Shown here piece after piece: positions 49,601-61,600 of a stretch of DNA of 64,000 bases; the first letter of the stretch is position 1; every line of letters begins with the position of its first letter. The position numbers and the translations under genes were made by a program. The stretch covers positions 24,248,519 through 24,312,518 of the forward strand of contig CM069608.1 in NCBI GenBank assembly GCA_035771175.1. Direction: 5' to 3'. The stretch comes from Paratinospora sagittata (Eukaryota > Streptophyta > Magnoliopsida > Ranunculales > Menispermaceae). Below the pieces are notes generated by a model, which was not told the DNA's origin, made no database searches, and saw nothing but the letters and a program-made list of their open reading frames with translations.

Positions 49601-52600
49601 AATTGTTCAATTCCCTCGCCAAAGAGCCATACACTCCATCAACATACACCAACCTCCCAAACAATCATCTTAAGCCATCTCTTGCCAGCCTCGGAAATAT
49701 TGTATATGGCAACATCTTGCCAGAAAGGGGGACTAGAGGCACTATGTCAAGGGCTCAACTTCTTATGTTATACTGCGTAGAGAAGAAAATTACGGTCTCC
49801 CTACCTCACATTATTATCCAACAAATGTTGCGGGTGATACAAAACCCTTTAAGAAAAGAATTCCTCGGCTATGGAGTCTTGATTATGAGGATACTATACG
49901 AGGCAAACGTCGCCACTTTCGATGGAACGTCAAAGCTCATCACTGAACCAGTTACAACATCCTTTATCTTCAAGACATATGGCACAAGTGGAGGGGTAAC
50001 TGACGAAGAGGTATTCGGCACGATAATAAGAAATGCCGAAAGAATGAGAGACAAGCATGGGCGTTCCCTTCGCAAAAGTCGACGCAAGATGCCCGTCCAA
50101 GAAGGGCCAAATAATGATTCACATCCAAATCCTACATCAGACCCAGCCCCGAATAGTGATCCAACCGATCAACCATTCACTGACGAAGAGTTATATGCCA
50201 CACTAAATCAACCTACACAAAGTCATGATAGACAAGGTACGCAAGCAAATCCACCAACGTGGAACGTGCCCACTCCAGGCACCACTTCGTACCAAAGATT
50301 TCCAACTCCTACGGTACAGTATCCGCCAGTTCCACAAGTTGCTGTGAACCAACAACAACAATATTGGGCGTCACCAAATCTTGGAGGACCAAACATCCCG
50401 ATAAGCCCATTGTTTCAAACTTTTTCACCACAAACAAATCCAAATATCCATGGGGTTCCAGTTAGGGGATCCCCGCACAATCAAAACAACTACCTTCCAC
50501 CTATGAACCAATACTTTCCCCCAATGTCTATGGCCTACCCTTCTCCTACGAGACAAACGACCCATCAACCACCAATGGGACAACCGACTAACCTACTTGA
50601 ACGGTTAGATGAAATGGCATCCAATATTGCTACACTGAGAGAGAGCCACAATAATATATTAACCCGGTTGCAAAACTCCGACGCAGAGCGTGCACACTCT
50701 CAACCTTCCGTTAGTAGTCGTTCTGTACGTAGCAGTAGATCTCGAAGGAGCGGTAGTAGACAAGAAAGTCACAATTAATTACTGGCATTGTAAACTTTCC
50801 TTTGATATATATGAATGAAATTGTTTTGTTTAAAGACTATCTTTGGTGGGCCGACTTACAACCATTTTTTCTTTTGTATCACTAACTTTGGAGTGGTATG
50901 GGACACAACAAAATTGGAGGATACTAAATAAAATGTTGAAGTAAGAAAACCCATGACCTTGTGTGAAAAGAAACATTTGGAGAAAGTTGTATTACTAATA
51001 TTATCACTAAGTTTACACGGTATGGGACGAGTAACTTTGGACGATACTATTAGTGAACTTCCATTCAGCCAATGTTTTTAGAGACCGTGTTCATACAACT
51101 TAACTTGGTTGATACCCTTATTACTAAATTCATGTGGTATGGGACACATGAACTTGGATAATAATCGAAAAGACTATGAGTAAGCGTCTGAATGCATAAG
51201 ATTGCGATAGAACGTTAGCTCAGGCTATTTACCGAGGCAAATCTTAGAATTCTTATGACTCGTATGGATTTTCAATGAAATATATGTATGTTCACAAAAA
51301 AACCAGAACCAAATCATTTTAAATACTTGCAAAGTTTTCTACTTATTATATAAACATTCTAACCTTGTTTGTTTTTACACCATGGCCACACATACGAGAT
51401 ATATAAGATTCTTTGATTCCTCAACAACAACTTTACACTCTACTTAGAAAAATAGGTGATTTTAATATTACAGTACTCTCGAAATTGTTGCTGAGCATAC
51501 TATAACATTATACTTGCCTACAGTTTCTTAATCTTGGTTTTATTTTCTCCTTGGCAGTGAGAAAATGCAAACAAGAAAGAGAGGAAGGCCACGTACTGTT
51601 CGTCCCACAGTTGAGGCACCTCCTGAGATTCAGGAACCGCCGCCTCCGACAACAGCACAGGCCACACCCGACACTGCCACTCCATCTGGGCAGGCAATCC
51701 CACCCCCACCCGCACCCTTTGCCACGCCTTCAAGCATTGAAACCTTCTTCGCTGGTTTTATTGAGGCGATGAAGGCCACTGTTCAAACTGCCGTTCGGGA
51801 GACTGCAGCCAGTCAGGTTGCCATGGTTCAAGCACTTGTAAAATTTGGGTCGGAAGCTCAAACCGATCAGATTACTAAATACAAGCGGTTACAATCTCTT
51901 ACTTTCGATGGCACCATTGATCCTGATGAGGTGCAAAAGTGGCTGGATGAGTCAAAGAAGGCTCTTGATGCAATGGGAGTCGATGAGACTCGTAAAATTC
52001 CACTAGCGACCTACCAACTTGTTGGTGGAGCAAACAAATGGTGGATCACAGTGAAAGAAGACCCACGGGTCAACATAGCCGATATGACTTGGCAACAGTT
52101 CGAGTCAATGTTTATTGATGAGTATTTTCCCAGCGCGGTGACGAAGCAAAAGCGACAGGACTTCGCTAAGTTATACCAAGGCACCATGACCGTCAGAGAA
52201 TATGCTGGAAAATTCAAAGAATTATCCGTCTACTCTCTCTCCACCATCTCAACGGAGCGAGATAAGACTGAGAAATTTTATAATGGCCTTCGCCATGACA
52301 TTCGGCAAGCCTTATCAATCTTGGATCTCAAGATTTACAAAGAGGTTGTTGACAAAGCCATGAGCTTTGAACAAGAGAAGCTCTTACAGGAACAGCGAAT
52401 GAATAAGGGAAAACGGCCTGCAACGTTTTCCCAACAAGGCATGCAACAGGGCAACAAGAAAAAGCCTTACTACAATCAAAACCCAGCCCTCCCAGCCCCG
52501 GTTTCGAAGAATGAGGCCACAACACCTGCAGCTGAACCTTCTAACCCTAACCATCAGGGTTTTCGAAATCATGGCCGCGGAGGTCATTATGGAAGAGGTG

Positions 52601-55600
52601 GCCGTCGAAACGGCAATGGCAGAGGTGGTGGTCGACACCACATTCAGCATGGCCAGCAGAACAATCAGCATCGCCAACAGAACCATCCGCAGTATCATCC
52701 AACATGTTTCAACTGCGGCCAGAAAGGCCATGTAAAACATCTTTGTCCGCACCTTCAGCAACCTATTCCGGCTATTCCAGTCCAACAAGCACCACCTGCT
52801 GCTAATGCCCAACCCAGGCAGAACCAGCAGAACCAGGGTCAACGAAATCAGGGCCGAGCATTGGCCATCGCTCAACATCCCCTACCAGACAACAATGTCG
52901 TCGAAGGTACCTTTCCTTTGTTCAATACAATGGTGCATGTTTTGTTTGATTCAGGTGCTACGCATTCTTTTATATCATCAGCATTGGTAAGACATTTAGG
53001 ACTGCATCCTGAACCCACAAACATCACACTCCATGTCACATCACCGTTCGGATCTGGTGCTGACGTCAACTTGCAGTGTTCTCGATGTGAGCTTCGAATG
53101 TCAGAACATATAATATATGTCGATCTGTTTGTGATGGATTTTGAAGACTTCGACATCATCCTTGGCATGGACTGGTTAACACCACTGAATGCAAAAATCA
53201 AATGTATGAAGAAGCAAGTTCAGTTAACCTTGCCTACAGGAGAGTTGGTCAAGCTTCAGGGAACGAGGCAATGGATCTAACAAATGCACCTGCTGCATTC
53301 ATGGATTTGATGAATCGCATATTCAGGTTATACTTAGACCGATTTGTGGTGGTTTTTGTGGACGACATCTTGATATATTCCTCCACCGAGGAACACCATA
53401 AAATACATTTGAAGATAGTCCTCCAGACCTTGAGAAGCCACCAACTGTATGCAAAGTTGAGTAAGTGCGAATTTTGGGCAAAGCGAGTTCAATTCCTAGG
53501 CCATGTGGTTTCAGGCAATGGCATTGAGGTAGATCCTTCTAAGGTTGAAGCAGTTTTAAACTGGAAGCAGCCTACCACTGTTACTCAGATTAGGAATTTT
53601 CTTGGTTTGGCTGGCTATTACAGACGCTTCATCAGGGACTTCTCAAAGATTGTTGAACCTATGACCAAGCTCACTCGAAAAGACGTGCGATTTATCTGGA
53701 ATCCCGCCTGTGAAGCATCATTTCAGGAATTGAAGAAACGTCTCACGACAGCACCTGTACTTATCACTCCAAGAAATGCAATTGGCTTTTCATTATACAC
53801 TGACGCCTCTCTCCAAGGCTTAGGTGTCGTGCTAATGCAAGAAGGCCAAGTGGTTGCATATGCATCCAGACAACTGAAGATTCATGAGGGTAATTACCCA
53901 ACGCATGACTTGGACCTTGCAGCTGTCGTATTTGCACTGAAGTTATGGCGTCATTACCTATACGGCGAACGGTTTGAGGTCTGATCACAAGAGTCTTAAG
54001 TACATATACACTCAGAGAGACCTTAACCTCCGCCAAAGACGATGGTTGAAATTCTTGAAAGATTATGACTTTCAACTCCAGTACCATCCCGAAAAGGCTA
54101 ATGTTGTGGCCGATGCCCTGAGTAGACAATCTTATGTTGCTTGCACTCTTAACTACGAAATGGGGAAGTTGGCTACAGAGTTGGAGAACTTTAACCTACA
54201 GCTGAACGTCGAAGGACCAAGACCACGACTCTCTCAATTATCAGTCAACTCTGAGCTCGTTCGAAAGATTTCAGCCGCTCAAGCCAATGACCCTATGTTA
54301 ATGGAGAAACGAGACCTTCTACTCAGCAGCCAGGACCTTCCTCATTCGTCGGTCTCTGGAGACGGCACCGTTTGCTATAACAAACGTCTCTGCCTACCAA
54401 ACAATCCTGAGGTTAGTAAGGAAGTGCTTACTGAGATGCACTGTTCGAGGTACGCTATGCATCCTGGGGGTGACAAGATGTACAAGGATGTCAAGCGACA
54501 ATTCTGATTTTCTGGAATGAAGAAGGAAATTGCAGACTTCGTTGCTCGATGTCTCGTTTGCCAGCAAGTCAAGGCAGAACGAAGACTTCCCTCTGGACTT
54601 CTCCAGCCGTTACCTATTGGAGAATGGAAATGGGAGACATCGCAATGGATTTTGTCACAACCTTACCTCGAAACAATAAAGGGCAAGATGTTATCTGGGT
54701 AATCATTGACAGACTTACAAAGTCTGCACACTTCTTGCCAATAAAGTTCTCGGATAATCCCGTCAAACTTGCAAAACTCTATGAAAAAGAGATCGTACGC
54801 CTTCATGGCATACCACTCACGATCGTCTCTGATCGAGACCCTCGATTCACATCCAACTTTTGGAAAAGCTTCCAGAATAGAATGGGTTCTAAGATCACTA
54901 TGAGCACAGCCTTCCACCCTCAGACTGATGGGCAGTCAGAGCGGCTTATCCAAATCTTAGAAGACATGTTACGATGCTGCATTTTGGACTTTAATGACAG
55001 ATGGGCAAAGTAGTTGCATCTCGCTGAGTTTGCATACAACAATAGCTACCAAACTAGTATCGGCATGGCACCATACGAGGCTCTCTATGGTCGGCCTTGC
55101 AGATCTCTGGTATGCTGGTTATAGATATGGCAGATCGACCGCAGTTAGGCCCTGAACTAGTTCAAGAGACTTCTGAGAAGATCACACTAGTAAAGGAACG
55201 ACTTCGCGTTGCACAAAGTCGACAGAAGAGCTATGCTGACAAGCGGAGACAACCTCTATAATTTGATAAGGGGGACTTTGTTTTTCTGAAAGTCCAGCCC
55301 ACAAGAGGTGTCAAACGCTTTGGCATCAAAGGCAAACTCTCCCCGCGATATATCGGTCCATTTCAGATCATTGAACGTATTGGCAAACTTGCTTATCGTC
55401 TGTCCCTTCCATCGTCCATGCCTAAGGTTCATGACGTTTTTCACGTATCTATGCTTCGCAAGTATCGTCCTGATCCTTCGCATATCATTCCTTTATTCGA
55501 GGTTCGGGTTGAGGAAGGAAATACGTATCAGGAGAAAGCAATCCAGATTTTAGATCGAAAAACTCAAGAACTACGACGACGTAGCATACCACTTGTGAAA

Positions 55601-58600
55601 GTGCTCTGGGATCACCACGGCGTAGAGGAAGCAACATGGGAACTAGAAGCAACAATTAAACAGAAATACCCTGAATTGTTTTCTAGTACCAACTAATGAT
55701 GTGATACATTGTATTATTTTCACTTATCAATCACAAGATGAAACATTGTTTACACCTATCTTGATCCATTGTTTCACTTCAATAACTACGCAGATGTCTG
55801 AAAATAATATCAATGGATATAGTGATGCACACATGCAGTGGCCTCCTTATCCACCTGTGGCTACTTCTCAAGCCGATAACCCTCATCACTACTTGACTTG
55901 ATTTCGAGGGCGAAATCCCTTTAAGGGGGGTAGAGTGTAATACCCTGTATTTCACAAAAAAAAAAAAAAAAATTTACTATTTGGGCAACGCCCGAACGTT
56001 CAGGCGCAATGCATGCCAGAACGTTCAGGCGCATGCCAGAACGTTCAGGCGCAAAAAATCTCTATATAAGAAACCTCCTCATTTCTCATTCCTCACACCA
56101 AATCACCTTCTCTTGTGAATATCTTCTCCTTTTCACGCATTCTAAGTTTTTGAGACTCTCTGTCCGAGACTCTCGGTGCGGTGCAACAAAGTTATGTCCG
56201 GAGGAAAGCGCCAGATCTGAAAGCGGTGCAACGAAGTTCTGTCCGGAGGAAAGCGCCAGATCTGAAAGAAGAAGTTTTATCTGAAGGTGGGGAACGAAAC
56301 ATAGGTTTGCGTGTTTCATAACTTTTATTAAAGTTTACATTCAATTATTATTATGTCTACTATTCATTTACACTGCATTATGTCATATACTGTTTATACT
56401 GCCGCACTTATGCCTGTATATTTTGAATTCATGTATTGCACTGTTATAATGTCGGATTTGTGGTCAATCTGACTCAACTAGACTCGGTCTTGTCCTCAGT
56501 AACTTTAAATAGTGAACGGGAGGCAGCGGGCTGCTCTAGGCGATTGGTATTTAAGCAGACCTTGTGTCTCACCTCTCAACTGGGAACTGATCTAGTTGGT
56601 CTTATTGAAAGCTATCAGCTTATACAGTAATACTGAATGTCATAATCTTGCCCGTCGTGATACCGACCCTAATAAGGATCACCAGACGTTGCCAAAGTCA
56701 GTCTAAATGTCAAGAAAGACTAGACCAGTAGACTAGACCAGTTCATGCATTGGCATCATACATATCACCACCAAGGGACGTATATGGTTTATGACTCATA
56801 GAATAGTTAGGAGCATTCCTCACTATTCATTACATTTCTCTGGAGAGGGACGTACATGAGAACCCGGCTACACCCGGGGAGGGACATTAGTACGTGAATC
56901 CAGAGCATCGTTCCTGTACGTGAATTCAGGCGATGTACGTTCATCAAACCATTACGAGACGGTGTCATGCATACATTCATATTGATTGATTATGATGCTC
57001 ACATATGTATTTAAGATATTTGATATTGAAGTATGTTTTATTAATTGTTATACTCATGCACTATTTACCCACTGAGCGCGTTAAGCTCACTCCATTACTA
57101 TCCAATCTTTCACAGGAAATTAGGGTGGACTGGGTGCAGGTTATGGGGCCCACATATTGTACCATTTGTATGATTCATTGGGGATTTTGGGAGTATGTTC
57201 CCTTGACCGTTTCATGTACAAAAGTATTCTGAATTAAATGAAATCAGATTTGTGCTATGTACCGTATTTCCGCTGCGCACTCTGTTGTTACCATTGTAAT
57301 TGTTCCAAATGTGCGCCCCGTCCGTGAGATCTGAATTTTACGGCTTTCAATATGTATACTTTTGGATTATGTATGTATCACAAGAAAACTATGAAATGTA
57401 ATGATAATTTTGAATTTTTTAGTGTAAAAGAGCTCCACCACTTAATTATTAGAATAATGAATGAATTGAATAGGATTGTGACAAGTTGATGAATGTAAAC
57501 AAAAAGTTATTAAGACACTGATGTCTTCGTTGGTTAGGATATTTGAATTCCATCTTCAGCAGCTAGAGAGTGATCCATTGAAGATCTATGAGATCTTGAT
57601 ATCTCCAAGGGAGAAGGATTGGACTCCCTTAGCTATCACATTTTTTGTAGCACTATTAACTATATTCAAAGTCTGAAGAATTTTGTATTTTAGTTTCCCA
57701 ATGTTTCTTGTCTTGTAGCGTTTGGAGATATGACATTGACCTGTTTGGTTGAGCATTTGCAAAGTTCTTTTGGACCAACAACAGTTTTGAAGGTGTTTGG
57801 TGACATTTGTTTTTGGACTAAATTGCAGTGGAAAAGCATTTTTTCTTGCTTTTAGAGAAGTTAGGTGAGACCAACGTTTTTCAAAAAATGCTTTCTGTTG
57901 AGATTTGTTTCCTGTACAAATTTATTTCCTTTAAGGATTTATTTCCTTTAAGGAATATAGCAGTTACTAAAATTGTAATTATAGCTATAAGTACATAGCC
58001 TTGTATGTCTATATATATGGAGTCCCTCCATTAAGACATTATACAAGAATAAGAAAATATCTTTCTCTTCTCCCGTAGACGTAGGCCTTAGAGCCGAACC
58101 ACGTTACATCTCTGTGTTTTTTATTATTTTACTTTTTAACATGGTATTAGAGCTCCTAGGTTTTTATTACTAGGAAATCTGTTTCGACCTTTATCGTCTT
58201 CTTCATCTGTGCGCTTTTCTGTTGCTGCTGCTGGACTGCGCTTTTCTGTTACTGTTCATCGTCTCCATCATCTTCATCGTCTCCAACGTCTTCATCGTCT
58301 TCACCGCCTCTATTACTATTCTTCATCTTCTTCAGCTCCTTCAGCGCTTGTGCTTCATCTGCAGCAGCGATATCATCATGGGTAGGGTTCGCACGAAGAC
58401 GGTGAAGAAGTCGTCTCGACAAGTGATTGAGAGGTACTACTCACGAATGACCCTAGATTTCCATGTTAACAAGAAGGTCTTGGAAAAAGTCGCAATCATA
58501 CCCTCGAAGCGTCTTCGCAATAAGATCGCGGGCTTCTCGACCCATCTCATGAAACGCATCCAAAAGGGCCCTATTCGCGGAATCTCGCTCAAGCTTCAAG

Positions 58601-61600
58601 AAGAGGAGCGCGAGCGCCGCATGGACTTCGTTCCCGACGAGTCCGCCATTAAGACCGAACTCATTGAGGTCGACAAGGAGACCATGGACATGCTTGCTGC
58701 TGAACAAACAGTTGCAGCCTCCCCGGTGCCAGACGGATTCAGCCAAGACGACATTGAACGATTGAAATCTTTGCTTGGCACCCTTGAAAAACCCGCAGGT
58801 ACCTGTTCATTGGCCCATTCAAGTAACTTTCCTATTTCTATTGGATATAACGTCTCGGATAAGTCTTTTGCTAACTCTTGGGTTATAGATTCTGGTGCTA
58901 CTGATCACATGACCAATTCCCCCAATATATTTCATACCTACAACCCATGTCCTAGTAGTCGAAAAATAGCCACAGCTGATGGATCCTTAATCACAATTGC
59001 TAGTATAGGTAATGTTCACATCAGCCCCACCCTTACACTCAGAAATGTTCTTCATGTTCCTAAAATATCTACTAATCTTATCTCTATTAAGAAACTAACC
59101 CATGATCTGAGTTGTAATGTAACCTTCTTCCCTACTTACTGTGCATTTCAAGACCAGGACTTGGGAACGATGATTAGACATGCTAAGGAACAGGACGGGT
59201 TGTATTACCTTGAGACACTAGTACATCCTATCAAGAGTACCACTTCATTTCTCTCTGAGCACAAACTTTCCAATAAAGAAAAGCTATGGCTCCATCATCG
59301 CCACCTTGGCCATCCTTCTTTTTGATCTCTTAAAATCATGTTTCCTTTTTTGTTTACATCTCTGAATGTTGAAGATTTTCATTGTGAAGTGTGTGAACTT
59401 GCGAAACACAAGCGTATATCTTTTCCACTTAGTAATGACAGAAGTTCAGATCCTTTTGATCTCATTCATAGTGATATTTGGGGTCCCTCTCCAATACCTA
59501 ATGTTTCTGGAGCGCGATGGTTTGTGTCCTTCATTGATGATTGTACTAGAGTCTCGTGGATATTCTTATTAAAACAAAAATTCGATGTGAGCTTTATTCT
59601 CCCTACCTTCCATAACATGATACACACCCAGTTTGGTGCTAAAATCAAGAGATTTCGATCTGACAATGCCAGAGACTATTTTAATCTAACATTGACCAAT
59701 TACTTCCAAACCGAGGGGATCCTTCATGAATCATCCTGTGTTCACACTCCACAACAAAATGGAGTTGCTGAAAGAAAAAACGGTCACCTACTTGATACAA
59801 CCCGAACTTTTTTATTTCAGAATAATATGCCTAAGTCCTATTGGGGGGGAAGTTGTCCTTACTGCAACACATCTTATTAACCGTCTACCATCTCGGACCC
59901 TTGATTTCAAAAGTCCTATGGAAAAGCTACGTCAATTTTATCTGAAGCTTAAAATCTCCAATAATCTTATACCTAGAATATTTGGGTGTGTTTCATTTGT
60001 CCATGTTCACCAACCCAACATTGGAAAGTTGGACCCTAGAGCTCTTAAGTGTGTTTTTGTCAGATACTCTTCCACTCAAAAGGGATATAAATGCTATCAT
60101 CTGCCATCAAAGAAATTCTTTGTCTCAGCCGATGTCACTTTTTGTGAACCTGAGCCCTATTTTTCCGCTCCTCCTCTTCCGGGGGAGAATGTCATCATGG
60201 AAGATAAGGATCAGAACTCCCTTGATAACCCTTTTGATCTTTTTGACCCCTTTACCCTCCAACAAACCAAACCTGAATCTCCTACACCCCCTGTACCCAA
60301 TGACGAACCTAAGGATCGGATGACTGGACAAGTGTACTCAAGGAATAAAGTCGCAGCTCCTGAACCGATGCAAGCTCAAGAATCTGAACCAATCTCTGAG
60401 AATGAGGTAACAAATCCTGAACCCTCCTTACAAATTTCATTAGTTCCTGAAACTAACAATGATCTTTTAGCCTCTGAACCTGACAATGACCTTCCCATTG
60501 AGATTAGAAAGGGAACAAGGGAATGCACTAAACATCCCTTGTATCCACTATTTCATGTTGTATCCTTTGAGAAGTTCTCACCAACCCATAAGAGTTTCCT
60601 TACCAGCCTGAATAATATCCAGACTCCTACGTCATTATCCGAGGCTCTATCTAATACAAATTGGAAATAAGCTATGAATGTGGAAATGGAAGCCCTGGAG
60701 AAAAATACAACATGGGAGTTGGTAGACTTGCCTCCAAGAAAGAAACTTGTTGGATGCAAATGGGTTTATACAGTAAAATACAAAGCAGATGGGTCCCTGG
60801 AGCGCTACAAGGCAAGATTGGTAGCCAAAGGATATACTCAGACATATGGAGTGGACTATCAAGAGACATTTGCTCCAGTTGCAAAAATGAATACTGTGAG
60901 ACTTCTTTTGTCATTGGTAGCTAATTATGACTGGGATCTGCAACAATTTGATGTAAAAAATGCATTTTTACATGGGGATTTAGAGGAAGAAATCTATATG
61001 GAAGTGCCTCCAGGATTTGGCACCACTAACAAAGTGTGCAAATTAAAAAAGGCCCTGTATGGACTTAAACAATCCCCGAGGGCATGGTTTGGTCGGTTTG
61101 CCAAAGTAATGACAAATATGGGATATAAACAAAGCCAAGGGGATCACATTCTGTTTATTAAGCACTCGACTTCAGGGGGAGTTACAGCTCTATTAGTGTA
61201 TGTTGATGACATCATCATGACAGGAAACAATGAGAACGAGAGACAAAATTTGAAGCGGTGTTTGACCGAGAAATTTGAGATCAAGGAACTAGGGAGATTG
61301 AAATACTTCTTAGGGATTGAGGTGGCACACTCTAAACAGGGAATCTTTATCTCTCAACAGAAGTACATTACAGACCTTCTTAAAGAAACAGGGAAGCTAG
61401 CATGCAAACCAATGAATACTCCTATTGATCTTAATCACAAGCTTGGAGAAGTTGAAGAAGCGCTGACTGTTAATAAAGAGATGTATCAAAGACTAGTAGG
61501 AAGACTCATCTATCTCTCTCACACAAGACCTGATATTGCATATGCAATGAGTGTAATAAGTCAGTTCATGCACAATCCTAAAGATATTCATTTGCAAGCA

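Larger units (their letters stand above)
46963..57325 (+). mobile_element. Ty3-gypsy chromovirus (gypsy-B, Tekay-like) with an extra ORF, in a PAM71 intron
   Basis: The 5' LTR (46963-48457) and 3' LTR (55936-57325) are highly similar. The order is primer-binding site, extra ORF (49198-50778), gag-protease (51565-53280), RT/RNase H and integrase remnants, chromodomain-like C-terminus and polypurine tract. The last 60 or so bases of the 3' LTR are missing. It lies antisense to the host gene. The integrase end ([20 protein letters not shown] and [19 protein letters not shown]) with a following chromodomain places it among the chromoviruses. Confidence 0.93.

Noticed and set aside
53202..53265. 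ATG at 53202 as start of the RT ORF
   Set aside because: The first 20 or so codons are the protease end read in another frame. True RT similarity begins only after the deletion junction near 53266.
58222..58377. Hydrophobic N-terminal extension as a signal peptide of the eS17 fusion
   Set aside because: It comes from translating a TC-rich leader repeat. eS17 starts at 58378 with the conserved MGRVRTKT, and ribosomal proteins have no such extension.
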